64,000 nt of DNA from Diadema setosum (taxonomy: Eukaryota > Echinodermata > Echinoidea > Diadematoida > Diadematidae), in contig CM067069.1 in the NCBI GenBank assembly GCA_033980235.1, forward strand, positions 19,650,650 to 19,714,649, written 5' to 3'. Made by a program: the position numbers and the translations under genes. Positions 35,301-48,200 of this stretch are shown here, in pieces; position 1 is the stretch's first letter; each line of letters begins with the position of its first letter. Under the pieces are notes generated by a model. That model was not told the DNA's origin, ran no database searches, and saw only the letters and a list, made by a program, of their open reading frames with translations.

Positions 35301-36558
35301 AAGTAATAGCACAAAAACGAAGAACACACGTTTCCTTGCTCCAGAAAATCTTAAGACTACGGGATACAGAATATATTTTATTAGTCTCACATTTTCAACA
35401 TCCATGATCAGCTCGTATCCGACAGTCTTTGCCGTGGAGTCGACTGAGGAAAGGGTATAGTTGGTGTAGTATCGCCTATTGTCGTGATCAAAAGCTGAGA
35501 GCGCACGATATCTTCCAGTCACGGCCACGTTTTCTGAGTTTGACTGGATGCCGACTATAGGATGTGCCATGGACAAAACAATCGAGTTGCGAAATAATAT
35601 CGACGTATTTCGCGTTACATAGAATTACGCATGTGTAATATTATTTATTTTAACAGAAATGAAGTCATCCGAAGACTTTTGGAGTCAATGACAATGATCT
35701 CAACTGATACATTTACCACATTTTAGTCTTCTTTCGAAATTCTGCACACACACAAAAAAGGATAAATCCAAACGAGCACTGTTGATACTGAAAGAATTAT
35801 GCTTTTGCTATTGTGAGTCTTCCTCGATATGTAAAGATAGAATAAGGCTGATTCTTTTTTTTCAGTATTTCAAACCACCAAGTTTGATTTTTACACACTA
35901 GGTATCCATAATTGCCACTTAAATACATCGTATTTTATGAAATCATACAATTCTCTGATGTACAGTATTTGGGCTCGAAAGTTGATGTATCTGTCTGTAT
36001 ACGACATGTAAGTTTTAATGAACTAACTTAAGGCCAGACCCTGCGTTTAAAAATAGAAATCATCTGAAGTGCTCTGGCTTAGAACAACCCCCCCCCCCAA
36101 AAAAAAAAAAGTAAAATAAAAATTCCTTTAGCAAAATATCAAATATAAACATTTGTACATTAAGCTACTTACAAATGAATTCTGCAATATATGACTTCTA
36201 TAGAATTACATCACCTCTCCCTTGTGCATACTTCCAGCATATCGTTACGAGTAGCTTTTTTACCATTTAGAAAGGAGCATGAAACTCTTGCACACAGCTA
36301 AACTAAAACCCACGTTTTCTTCCGGCAGTTTTATATATTATTACGTTATCATTTATGTGTACTGTCGTGATATCATAGTAAGCCGCCACTGATTTATTTC
36401 TACTTCGACAGAAATGTTATGGAATTACAGAAACAAAAATGTTAAAACTTACCCTGAATTACCGTATATTGCTTCATGGAACAATAAGGTGTCTTCTCTG
36501 CCGTGGAGGCTTGTGAGAACGAGGCCAGATAAAGAAAAATGATACACGTGGCAATCAT
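29251..36558 (-). CDS. Small secreted four-Cys protein, ependymin-related-like, 6 exons (spliced)
   Basis: Exons 36558-36453, 35554-35391, 34309-34222, 32685-32470, 31040-30946 and 29346-29251 join in phase (1, 0, 1, 1, 0) to 765 nt, 254 aa. A signal peptide (MIATCIIFLYLASFSQAS) is followed by a mature protein with four cysteines (YCSMK, GECRK, TPCFN, SDCPEE) and motifs such as GRYRALSAFDHDNRRYY and ANYVIQNGECRK. The spacing of the cysteines, the FD motif, an IPES segment and a late YVDYVPEV...IPSDC segment recall ependymin-related secreted proteins, a family with several echinoderm members. This is a pattern-level resemblance only. The basic C-terminal exon (FFQAARYAALKLLTP) is an addition I do not recognise in that family. 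The gene lies alone between receptor genes A and B and on the same strand; no functional link is shown. Confidence 0.6.
30380..30810. other. GC-rich island in an intron of the secreted-protein gene
   Basis: Clearly richer in G+C and CpG than its surroundings. A 113-codon open frame on the plus strand has no recognisable domain and an arginine/alanine-rich composition typical of GC-rich non-coding DNA. It could be an unrecognised repeat. No function is assigned. Confidence 0.4.
30946..31040 (-). CDS. Secreted-protein gene exon 5, with NAGNAG acceptor
   Basis: It encodes SFSSEYVDYVPEVDEKK, then IVIPSDCPEEFEA, and ends GCG|GTGAGT in phase 0. The acceptor is a tandem TAGCAG: using 31040 or 31037 gives frames differing by one residue (TVSF versus ISF). 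A fourth cysteine lies in SDCPEE. Confidence 0.65.
31085..31262. repeat. (ATT/ATC)n simple repeat
   Basis: TTATCATTATTATC-type units passing into TCATCATCATC. It starts about 25 bp outside the 5' coding exon border region of exon 5 of the secreted-protein gene. Confidence 0.9.
32470..32685 (-). CDS. Secreted-protein gene exon 4
   Basis: A 216-nt phase 1-1 exon (acceptor TTGTATTAG, donor CTCA|GTGAGT). It encodes VMIPESTSYLGGF, then QETFRMDLDDEWVTGQMW and YAKNPNDPETYLLLREEM. I first thought of an SEA domain here, but the context of the whole protein fits an ependymin-like central region better. Neither is proven. Confidence 0.65.
33455..33730 (-). mobile_element. LINE 3' UTR fragment
   Basis: The minus strand holds GCAAGCTTTGCTGTTTATTG inside GGCCCC...GGGACCC arms, then a tail GGAAATGAAAATGAATTTG. 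This is the same hairpin plan as at 51.2 and 62.6 kb. The 119-residue open frame over it is not a gene. Confidence 0.6.
34153..34186. repeat. (GA)n microsatellite
   Basis: AG dinucleotides starting about 35 nt inside the intron after exon 3 of the secreted-protein gene. Confidence 0.9.
34222..34309 (-). CDS. Secreted-protein gene exon 3
   Basis: A short 88-nt exon (acceptor CACATCAG, donor AATG|GTAGGA) enters in phase 0 and leaves in phase 1. It encodes NANYVIQNGECRKHRLPEQ, then SSFTPCFN, contributing two cysteines. It falls in an open stretch that also covers intron sequence, so the borders rest on splice signals and phase. Confidence 0.6.
34961..35199 (-). mobile_element. tRNA-derived SINE, copy 2
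   Basis: The same family as 44.7 kb: A box TGGCATAGTGGA (35187-35176), B box GAGTTCGATTCC (35139-35128), body with TGGGTACCTGGCAACGGTAG. It lies in intron 2 of the secreted-protein gene. Confidence 0.85.
35241..35290. repeat. (CA)n(TC)n compound microsatellite
   Basis: CA repeats pass directly into TC repeats near 35265. Confidence 0.95.
35391..35554 (-). CDS. Secreted-protein gene exon 2
   Basis: Acceptor CCTATAG, donor AAAT|GTGAGA; phase 1 in, phase 0 out. It encodes SENVAVTGRYRALSAFDHD, then RRYYTNYTLSSVD (a sequon is present) and GYELIMDVEN. The open frame continues past the donor into the intron, which is ignored here because the phase fits the next exon. Confidence 0.65.
36453..36558 (-). 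CDS. Secreted-protein gene exon 1: signal peptide
   Basis: The ATG at 36558 opens a hydrophobic signal peptide, followed by STAEKTPYCSMKQYTVIQ; the exon ends CAGG|GTAAGT in phase 1. The likely cleavage region is after SQA or STA. The first mature cysteine is in YCSMK. Confidence 0.7.
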
Positions 36559-37410
36559 GATTTCTGGTGAGAAAAGAAGCTGGGTAATACGTAGGTTTGA
36601 CTTCTGTTAATTTCTCGAGCCTTCACACTCCTTTAGCCAGACACGCCCTCTTACTGTCTCGTCAGGAAGGTGATCTACAAAATGGGGTTGTGTAAGAGAA
36701 CGCGAACACACAAAGCCACAGGAAGAAAACGTCTCTGCGACTTTGGCATCCAATCGCATTCAGACTGTGAGAGGTGGTAGCTGTTTTATGAAATAGTGGA
36801 TGTGGCTTGGCGTGGGATGGTGTTATTATCTGTATTATAATATTAAACGTGATAACTTACCGGTTGAACAGTTTGGTGTAAATATCTATTTGCTTGACTG
36901 GGGATGCCACTACAATAGGTAAGTTGGGGGAAAACAGTGGGCTTGGCCGTATGACGTCAGGTCATCTGGTTGTTCCCATTGTGCTGTGAAGGACTCGCTG
37001 GGTGCAGGCAATGACCTTTTTCGCTGGGGTGGCAAATCTTTTATGCAATTTGATAGCCTCCCCCCCCCCCCCCCCCTCTCGTTATCTTGTTTTAGCTCCT
37101 GGATGTATCCGGTGGAAATATTACTCCTTTTATAGGCGACGGATTGTTGCATGGCTTTTGAGATGTGATCTTTAAAATAATGTGCAAATACCAACTATTT
37201 TCTTACATGTATTTCATCCCAAATCATTTTCCTTTTGGTCAATGCAAAGGTACATAGTGATCAATCAATTGCAAATTGCGTTCATTTGAATCGTAGTGCC
37301 CAAACAAATGTCATTCACATTAGTTCATTTTCATTTTTCATTTAGACTACCGATGCTAATCGTTCTATTGCAGCTAAGTGTGATCAGATGTGCTTTCATT
37401 AGGCTCCACA

Positions 37411-37435
37411 TGTGTGTGTGTGTGTGTGTGTGTGT
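37411..37435. repeat. (TG)n microsatellite
   Basis: Uninterrupted TG dinucleotides. Confidence 0.95.
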
Positions 37436-37475
37436 TTTATTTACGGATTATATATTAGCTGTTAATAGCAGACGA

Positions 37476-37634
37476 GGGCCCCGTTTCATAAAAGATGTTA
37501 GGATGGCAACTCTTGCTGGAATGACAACTTCCAGTGGCAACAGCCAATCAGGAAGCTGGATTCTTGTTGTTACCATGGCAATTGTCATTCCAGCAGGACT
37601 TGTTATCGTATCAACCTTTCATGAAATGGGGCCC
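37476..37634. mobile_element. Small MITE with GGGCCCCGTTTCAT-type ends
   Basis: Ends GGGCCCCGTTTCATAAAAG and the inverse GGGCCCCATTTCATGAAAG, with inverse internal segments GGAATGACAACT / AATTGTCATTCC. It is a different family from the 28-kb element, though similar in length. Confidence 0.7.
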
Positions 37635-39389
37635 AGATCAGGGAGGCGTTGCCCTTTAAAATTAAAAAAATTTACATTACACTGTCTAATTCGGTGATCT
37701 CAGTGTAATAAATACCTTACAGGACAAGCTCTTTTTTCAGCTAGTGAAAAAAAAAAGTAATGAAGAAATAAAAATCACAGCCGGTGTAGTATACAGCTTC
37801 CACTTCTTGAATAAATGTAATCATACATCAGATAGCGTAAATAGCTAGTGGTAATCCTTCTTTCATTGTGGGTGATTGAAACCTTTATTTGTTAAAGTGT
37901 AAAGATGCTGACTTTTTTTTTCACAAGATGTTTTAGATTTGCTTCGTTTATTTTCTTACGTATACCAACTATATCGAAACCAGCAAGATAATCAGCCCAT
38001 TCTGCAATTTTGATCATTGATACAGAGTAACACTGATTTCCTATATTCTGGAATAAGACTCACAGATGAATCTGATCGCTTTCCCGTTTTTCTTAGTTTT
38101 CTTTTAGTTCGAGGTGAATCGATAGTTACACAATGACGTACTAATAAGCAATCCCTAAATCTGTTCATATCTAAAAGCAAGTTGAAAGATTATCAATAAT
38201 ATGCAAACCTTGATAGCTGTCAGTCTTTTACTCTCTTTCTCTCTCTATCTCTCTCTCTCTTATTTGATATGCATGTCCGCGTCATATTTTAATTCTTAGT
38301 ATACTCGATATCTGATGGTAAAATAATTGTTATCTTAATAAACAACTCGTGGTAGACAACTTCAGTAATCCCAGATGAAATGCATGTATATTTATTTCAG
38401 AGTGTGTATAGACTTATATATTCATTAGATGAAAATAAAAATAATGTGGGGTAAACTATCATGCACATTTCCCCTATAATCATACCTCTGGCATTTCGTC
38501 TGGCCTCAACGCCATTATGGGTAACAGACTTTACAGGCTATAGCCTGGAAGGGTTTTCCCCCCATATTTAATAACTCATTGCATCATCTCTGCCAGTTCA
38601 AGAAGAAATAATATGGATTGAATTCTTTATTAATTTCTATTAATCTCGTTTATTCAAAGTATGCATATTATTTAGGATTACTACTGAAAAATGTCACCTC
38701 GAATCAATGACAAGCCATCTATGAAGCTATCTATAATTGCAATTAAGAATACCTTATCGTCGTGTTTGCTTTCAGACCCAAGTCGTAACGCACTAATGGA
38801 TTAACGATGAAAAGTGCATACGCAATAATTGCTCCAAAATTGATCACAGATCAAATATCATTGAATAAAACGGAAAAAAGTAAGGATTACACCAGTCATG
38901 TAGCCGGATTATTCATTGTACGCGTGATACATTTTGTTACACATTGTAAAGCCAGTGGAAACAAAACTAGGAAGATAACAACACGTAATGTTGCAACGTA
39001 AGATATGCTATCATAAAGTATAATACTATAAAAATTATCACTCACTGAGTAAACGTGGTAAAAAGCAATCAAACAGCAATTGTACAAGTCCTACAGAGAG
39101 CACCAGAGGTCATACGTCTTCTGTCACACTCATGAGGGATTTTGAACACTAACTCACCTAAAGGTAAAGTTTAGCGACAGTTACAATAATGAATAATGAA
39201 TTAATTTCCCTGACTACATCTGGTTTGGAGGCATGCTCTTCATTTCGTTTCACGTCACTTCCATGACACGTAAAGATCATTGGTATACGCAGGCAAGCAA
39301 GTCTATTTAAGAAACTGTACATGAGATACTAGTTTGATAACATGAATTATTTTACAATGAGTTGATATACAAAGTGTACAAAATTAATG

Positions 39390-39487
39390 ATGATTCTTCA
39401 TTCCAAAGAAATTTTGTTGCCAAGCATCCACGGCTTTCCATTACGTTGACCCAAGGAGGTATGGTTGACCCCGACAGAGTGGTGTAC
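39390..39487 (-). other. Gene B 3' UTR exon (5' border at 39487)
   Basis: The acceptor ATTTATTTTCTGCAG precedes GTACACCAC. It occupies the same relative position as the exons at 3164 and 60274. The 3' end is not defined. Confidence 0.45.
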
Positions 39488-42221
39488 CTGCAGAAAATAA
39501 ATGTCATAAAGGGATCTTAGAATTGTTACTAAAGAAATTAGAACAGGAAAGGGCACCAATAGAAATTAAAACAAAAGTATGGTAGAGAGTGTGTGTTCTC
39601 AACAAAAGCAAGTTTGTCTATTGAAATAAAGGGGACGTACTGGTGCATTTTAAGTGCACAACTAATGTCAGTCAGGGGCCAAAGCAAATCATCTGAGGCA
39701 TTCCTGTCATAAGAAGGTGAAACACAAGGAAGGCAGGGAGCATACGTTGCAATAAATGAATCACAAATTAAAAAGGAAAAAGAAAAAATGTAGTCCATTG
39801 GGCATCTAGCTGTCTAGGGGCTTCCAATGCAATAAGACGAAAGTGGATGATAAAAAGTATTGTTGGCAACATAGAAGTTAGCGTGTTCATACTATAGTAT
39901 TGTTAAAGACATTTACCAAGCAAACCCCTCAAAACAACAACAACACAGCACCTCAAACCTCAAGTAAGGCTACCGAGGAGTATCAGGGTCGTTTACCAAA
40001 TACCAACACACTTACGGTAAACATGGTGGCAATAATCAAAAATTTTTTAACATCCTATTTGATTACTCTGTCAAAAGCACGTAACATACTTGAATATTCC
40101 TTGTGAATATACTCACCTCAATCAGTGGACACTTCTTCTCTTTATGAGGACGGTGAGACAGGTGATGACGGAGAGGATGAAAATGACGACGAGAAGAGCG
40201 TACGTGGTCGACGATTGTTGAAGGACCCGTCGATGAGGGCAAGATACGGGACCTATCGACAGAGCACCAATAAACAACGGTAACGTTTGCTTCCTCCTGG
40301 TTTCTTTTCCATACATTTTCTCAGTAGTGTATTGATTATAAGGACCTTTTCCCTGTTTGTTTGTTTGTTTGTTTTTTACAGAACGACATACCACCAGTGT
40401 CAACCATGACTAGTCATGATCCTATATGAAGACACGTTCGTTGCTGACTTTTTACCTGTTTAATTCGTCAACTTAAGTGGTTTTTTTATATATATACTTC
40501 AGTGAAAGCACATTATATTTGGCAAACGCTGCAGAACATCTGTCTATAGAGAAAGGAGAAATAAAAACATACGCCGTATTGTTCATACTAATTAACTATA
40601 TAGTGTTCCTATTCGACCTAGAACACTATTGAACTCATCAAAATGGCTAACACCATAAAAAGAGTGATTTATTAGTAATGATAAGGAAAGAGCCTGTTTA
40701 GAAGGTTTCTTTTCATACTCCAAACAGTGACCTAATAGCAACATGAAACATGATCAGATCTGCAGTTAGATTTTGATTGTTGGAAACTTGAATTCATACA
40801 GTATGTATATCACGTAGTCCTTGTGGTCTCAGCACTTTTCTAGTCAACGGTGTCACAATGCTATGAAATTGTCAACAGTTCGACTTCACTGCAAACTCAC
40901 GAGTACCATTTAGATTCTGAAGTCTGCGTAACGGTTGTTGATGAAACGTATCAAACACCGTAAAACCTCTTCAGAATAACATTTACAAAACTTCGTTATT
41001 GTATTCTTTCATTTATGGGAAGCAATGAAAACAGAAGAACGAAAACAATTTATAACTTTCAAATGAGAATTTTACTGTAATTCCGAGGAAAATGTGGGTT
41101 TTTTTATTCACCTGGCTGAGAGGGACAGTAGGTCTCTGTCATTTTGGTCTCTCCATATTCATTTATTCCATTACACAAAACATTAATGCATTCGCTGGGT
41201 CGAGGGTCTATCGTCACCGTAGGAGAAGCTGAATCGGAAATGACGCTATCGTCGACTGCAATGAGGTACATGTTGATTGGTGGAAAGGGTTGGTCTTCTG
41301 GATCCACGTGACAAGTAATAATGAGGCTTGGTTCATCATCCTCTCTAGTCTCAAACTCCACGCTGATGATATCTTCCGCTGGCCTATCTGTTTGATATGA
41401 TTATTGTGATGTAATGATCAGCATCTATATCGGGAGTGAAAATGGAGGTATCTCAAGATGAAATGTGATTACTTAAATGGACGTCAGATATGGTAAAAAC
41501 AAACTTACGTTTTGTAGGAAGTTGACCCTGACTCCCAAGCGTCCATGCAGTAAGCATGTGTTAAATGAAACTAAGATAATCACTGCAACTTATGACAGGG
41601 TACGCAGTGATTTTATATCAGGTGGCAATTCTGGCTTCGATAACGAAACGCCGTGGTGGCCCGACTTGGCAGAATAAAAATGGTATCAACAAGGATGCCT
41701 AAACGAGCATGACGAATTTGAGATGTGCCATTGGTGAGCGCATGAATGAAAATGTATTCACTTTACAGTTCGTTCGACTTTAAGGACTGCTGAAAGCGTG
41801 TTCCGAAGGTTCATTAATCCGAAAATGAAATAAGGTTCCCTTTTCCGAAACATAATTCCCTAAACCTAAATGTTTGTTACTCCGAAAATGAAAACTGGTT
41901 CGTTTATCCGAACATTTTGTAGCGCTATTCCGAAGGTTCGTTAATAAGAAAATGGCCACAAAAAGAAAGGTTCGTTATCCGAAAATGAAATCAGGGAATT
42001 TTTACTACAGGTACGTTTATCCGAAAACGAAATATCGCTCATAATTTCGCAAAATGAATAATTTGTGGCAAAGATTGGCTCATCCTGATGGTGATGTACA
42101 AGAGGGGGAGTGTGACTTACGGAGGAGGAGAAGCGATACTTATTTTTCATCAATAACATAATTACAATTATTCAATTTAATTCGTCAATAAGTACTTATA
42201 ATGCCGTGTGTTTTTTACGTG

Positions 42222-42253
<32 letters not shown>

Positions 42254-45200
42254 TGTGGGTATATGTGTTTTCATTAAGTTTTCATTGCTTAATTGATACC
42301 TAAGAATATTTAAAGTAGATCATCGTATTATGTTACTAAATGAGGTTTGTTTCATTTTCGGAATTTCAAACCTTAATCATTTCATTTTAGGATTTACGAA
42401 TCTTCGCAATAGTTAATGGACCGTATTTCAGTTTTGGATTAACGGACCTTGGGAATAACGAGCCTTGTTATATTTTTGGAGGTACGAACCCTCGGAATAT
42501 CCAATCTTCCGAATTCAGTAACAACCCTTATTTCTTTTTCGGATTAACAAACCTTCGGAATGTTGAACCTTCGGAATAACGTACTGTTACCTCTGAAAAC
42601 ACATAACATAATGTAGGCCTGACTAAAATCTCCCCTAGGAATGCTGCATCGTAGGAATAGCACAACTCATTACCTAGTCCGTACAATTATGAGTCAGTTA
42701 ATGATATATACCTTCAGGACAGTGTGTTAGCGTGGCTGAGGTCGTTCCAATCCCGTTCGTCGCGGAGCACGTGAGTTCGATGCAGGCGTTGGGACGTGGT
42801 GAGAGGATGGATGAGGCACAGCTTGATGACGATAGAGTTGTGTTCTCAGTCCCGATGGTGTAGGTGTGGAGGTACGGGGATGGCTGATCAGTGAAATTCA
42901 CGTGACAGGAGATGACCAGATTAACCAGGTTATCCTCGCCTTTGATCTCTACAGCATCGATGGATAAGATGTTCTCTCTTGGAGGGGTACCGGGACTTGG
43001 CGTGATACATGGAGTGATAGACTGGGGCATATCACCTCCTGTTAGTCAATTTAAGCATTTATTGTGTGAAATCGCATATGAAGAGTTGACATATTAAAGT
43101 AATGAACTATTTCATATGTAATCGTAGGTCATATCAAGCATAAGTAGAACTTTGAAATGAAAAAAAAAAGTTATATTGATATGGGAGTCTCTGATAACGC
43201 AGAGAAACAAAATTGTGGCACAGTACAAGTGTAATACAAAGTATAGCATTTTCTGTGCAAAACATGATCAACGTAATATGGGTAGGATAGAAGAAGCAGG
43301 CAAACATACAAAATTTCTTCCACTTGCTACATTACCACAATCTACATAATATGCTCAACGAAACATGTATAGTTTTATTACTTGAGGCGCAAATAAAATG
43401 AACCAAGGGAAATTTATCAAGCATATGCATAAACAAACATGCTGGCCCTTACGCAAATACAGAGAAACATTGGGTGAATACAAGCATGCATATGAGAATT
43501 TATTATGGTGACTTTATCTAGCATGGTAAACCCTCTGGCTAGATGAATTAGTGGAAAGCAATAAAAAGCACGAGCAGACATGGAAATGATTTCTTCATAC
43601 CCGATAATTTTTATACATAATGATACATGATAATGTTCTTAAGTTAAATTTGTAGAGTGATCATTACACGGTTTACATTACAAAAACATCTTAGCGTATC
43701 ATAACCACAACTATAGGATTTGATAATTTCGAATACGTTGACACGCTTTAATATCTTTGTATCTGGGAATGCACTTTTATCTGGTATATTAATTTCCATA
43801 AGGCTTCGACTTAGTCCACAGAGAGGGAAAATTTCCACCAACATCAACATAAGAGGTGTAATATTTGTGACGAATTAAAACTGACCGTGCGTGTGAAATA
43901 GTAAAATTTAATGGACTTACCTGTAACCTTAAGAGTGACAGAACGCACGACACCGTACACTTGACACTGAAGTAAATCGCCGTTGTTTGCTGTCGTTGGA
44001 GTGAATGTAAACTCGCTGCTTATGTCGTAGTAAGTAAAGCGATCAACCCCGGAGCTCAAGCCTTTGTTCAAGTCCGCGTTGGTAAATATTGCGGCTGCAG
44101 CACTCTCATCTCCTGTAAACACACACATCAGAATGAATGAATAAAAGAATAAGATATTAAATAAATGACGTATTTAGTACATCAGTACATCTGTACAATT
44201 TCTACATCCAACAGGATGACAGGACATTGAATTAGAGAGATAGTGAAAGTACTACTAAAAAGGGGATTGCATAATTATGGTTATGTGGCGCTTACGTCTT
44301 GTAGCTCTTTAATTCTCCTGATTTTGATCTGCATATGGAACCACTTTTCCAATGATATCATTTCTGACAGCAATATTGTTAATATCTCGATCAGAAATTC
44401 TGTATTCAATTATTGGTGAAATAGCCATAGCCTACATCTTTACATGTTAACTCTTGAAGAGACGCATTTTAAAGGGGGGGGGGGGAAGAAGAGAAACGCT
44501 AAGCATAGGTGTGACCATACTTGAATCAGTGTATAGCATCTTGTATGGTGATATAGATAACAGTTCTGCTCATGCTGATAATTGTGGGATGTTCCAGTTA
44601 TGATAAATGTCATACTGTAAGTGAATTCTCTCCGAAAAAAACCCCCAGCGAATATAATATGATTAGATTTGAATATTGATAATGATAAGTAATAATGATA
44701 ATAATGATTATATATTAATGATAATGATAGTGATAATAATAATAATAATAATAATCGTAATCATAATAATGATAATTGTCTTCTTTATCCAGGGTAGTCT
44801 CTATAATGTTGCCACTGCTCTACCAGAGGGCCTTGCCATTATTATTACCCTAACGTTGCCAGGTACCCATTTATACACCTGGGTCAAGAGGGACATAGTA
44901 AGTAAAAACATCTTGTCCAGGGACGTAAGCTCTGGGCTGGAATCGAACTCGGGCCCTCCGATTGGGAGTTGGGATTCTTATCCACTAGGCCACAGCGCCC
45001 CCACTATATGCCCAAACTGTAATGATTATTCAGAAATATCGTAAAAAAAAAAGGGAGAAAGAATATGAAAATATTGAAACTAGAGAAGCACTCTGAGAGC
45101 GCAGACCTCCGCCAAGCAGACATTTCCACTACTGATCTTGTTCTCCCATAGAGATCAGTGATTTTTCATCCATACGTATGCATGCTGAAAATAGCCTGAT

Positions 45201-48200
45201 TTCCCAATATTATAGCTTTTTGTTACGTCTTCAATTCCCACCTGGGCGGTGCCTCGCCCGAGCAAAAAAAAAAAAAAAAAAAAAAGATAAAGAAAAAAAA
45301 AAGATAAAGAAAAAAAAAAGGATGAAGAAAAAAAATGCGCGCCTTGAACTCCTAAATTCATTGACCCAACCTGCCAAAATATCAAAAAATCTCCATAAAA
45401 TCCATGAAATTTAATCATCTATTTCTTTTGTCATTTTCAAACTTTCCTATAACTTTTAAACAAATTCGTTCCCAACTTTTCGAGTTATTTTGCACACAGA
45501 CAAATGAACAAACATACAAACAAAGAAACAAACAAACACCGACAAAAACATAACCTCCATATAGCGGAGGATATAAAGAATAAGAATAAACTCACGTTCT
45601 CCAGCACATCGTACGCCAACGTCATCGTCGTGCCCACAGCTTTCGTCCCAGTCAGCAGGGTGGCATCCCCACGGGTAGTGATAACACTCTAAAAGGGAAT
45701 TTTTATCCAGTGTGGGACACTTTATTCCATGGTCTAACCAAATGGGTCCCGATCCTTCTCCGAAATGGGCGTCGTGATAGACCGAGGCAGCCGATGAGTA
45801 CCCAAGCTGTCTACACACAGCGTTCCCCTCCTCAGTATCCCAACCCCAGTCACACGCCGTGCCCCAGACCCCATCACACAGTATCTCCACTCGGCCTTCA
45901 TGGTCGCCAGACCCTCCCACGAGTCTCACTGAAAAAAAAAAACAAAAAACAAAAACAAAAACAAAAACAAACAAAGCCAAAATATTACAAGGAAAAATTG
46001 TTAGGAGGCAATTTCAAAATGAGACATTGAGTCATATTTTCTGAATCATACCTGTACAGCACTGGGGGAGCTGCACAGTAAATATTCAACAGTGTTCAAG
46101 TAGCAATCAATGTTGTCGGGGCCTTTCCGATAGCAACGTTGATTTGCATTCGCTGTTCCACAAAATAATACAGAATGTAGACAAGAAATTGGAGAGGCAT
46201 GTTTTGGCTCACATTTGCTTCAACACAACTAGATGAATATTGTAAGTGACTTGTAATTAATGATAAGCACTAAGATATTTCATATAATGGAACAGACATG
46301 ACAGATATCAGTAAAAGTACCACAAGCATGACAAGAGCCTCATTTTTTTACTTAAAGAAAATAACTATGGCAAGGTAAACACGTTTCCAGTGTGGCCGGG
46401 TTGAATAGGTTTAGAAATTTTTACACGGACAAACGTTTGCAGTTGGGAAAGAATGGGCTATATAATGTAATAAAGGTGTGATCCAAACTTTCTGTCAAAT
46501 GTGGCCCGCCACGCCTGAAGAATTAGGGAGCTTTTAGATTTTCGCGACGCGGACTTTTAGGAAGAAAAACCTGTCCTGCGCATGCGCAAAGTCGCTTATC
46601 ACAATCGATCTCGCGTCGTATAAGTTTTTACGTCGGTTCCGGGTCATTTTTGCGTTGGCTCAAATTCACGACGCAGAAAACTAGGTCCTACTTGATGCAA
46701 TGATCATATGAGAGTGCCTCTTTACTTTGTATAGGCTGTGTCTTCGCGAAATCAAAAGGGGTGCACGTCACGAGACCGACACCCACGAGTCATACAGCCC
46801 ACAAGTTATACAGCTCACAAGTCATACAGCCCACGAGTCATACAGCTCACAAGTCATACAGCCCACCAGTTATACAGCCCACGAGTTCGACACTGAGTGA
46901 ATAAAGCCCACGAGTTCGACATCAAGTATTATAAGCCCAGGAGTTATACGGCTCACGAGACCGACACTACGCACAAGAGGCTCATGAGGCCGACAGTAAG
47001 CAAACAAAGCCCACGAGACCGACACTACACTTAAAAGGTCCACGAGACCGACGCTACGCATACAAGGCTCACGAGACCGACATTACGCAAAAGAGGTTCA
47101 CGAGACCGACACTAAGCAAAGAAGGCCCACGAGACCGACAGGATGAACAGCGCCACCTATAGACCATGAAATTGTATAGGGTGTCCTGATAATAGCATAG
47201 GAAGATATGAGAGATAGAAAAGAAGAGTTGCCATCTCCCCCCGAAATGTTCAGGATCTTTAATTGTGTTTGCATGGGTGTGTGTTTGTGAAAAAAAAAAT
47301 GAACAAAGTACAGTAAAAATGTGTAACAGATCTTTCCACAATAAACCTGCGAGGGTGTTGATTTAGTATCAATAAAAAATAAAAAAATAACGTAATCGTC
47401 TATAAAGGTAGCGTTAGGGATTCGGAAAAAAAAAACAGATGCATCCATGAAAACAGCTATTGTATTTCACGATAAAATTTAATGTACTGTTCGGAGGAGA
47501 ATAACACAAGCCACAAAATTGAGGTGAATCCCTGCGATATAAAACGTTTTAATCAGTAGAATTACATTTATAGTTACAGAGAAAATAACAGATAGATCTT
47601 ACTGCAAAACGTCAAAGCAGGAGGGTAGAATATCTAAAATAGAATAAGTAACTAGTGCATCGGGAAAGAGAAGAGGTAAAATTCATATCTTGTCCATCTT
47701 CTAGCCAAAAACTGGGAAAGCCTATTAGAATAGCACAATGGCATTATCAAAGCTCTAAAATTAATCCATACATCGTTATTGTCCTTTTTTAAATTCATTT
47801 GTGTTTTTTGTCCCTTTTTTTTTGGGGGGGGGGAGATGAAGAATACTAATTCTTCTATTTTTTTTTTGGGGGGGGGGCATGAAGAATACAATTCAATTTT
47901 TCTACTTAATTACAATGTCGCTCCCTGACACACTTGCCCCCCCCCCCCCCCCGAAGTATGTAGAAATACATATTTGATGACGTTCATAATTATGTAGATG
48001 GTCACCATCTTTCAATTGATAGCGTTACGAAATTGCACCCGCCAGTATGTTATTTTTCCGTTCATGGAACACCCTGTACAGGTGATTGACATGTAGATGG
48101 CGCTGTTTATCCTGTCGGTCTCGTGGGCCTTCTTTGCGTACTGTCGGTCTCGTGGGCTTTCTTTGCTTAGTGTCGGTCTCGTGAGCCTTTTTAGCTTAGT

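Larger units (their letters stand above)
36660..39390. other. Intergenic region between the secreted-protein gene and gene B
   Basis: Holds a poly-C run (37061-37076), a microsatellite and the 37.5-kb MITE. No exon-like sequence found. Confidence 0.4.

Noticed and set aside
44939..44992. Pol III A and B boxes suggesting a tRNA gene
   Set aside because: No cloverleaf closes; the boxes belong to a SINE with a conserved non-tRNA body, present twice.
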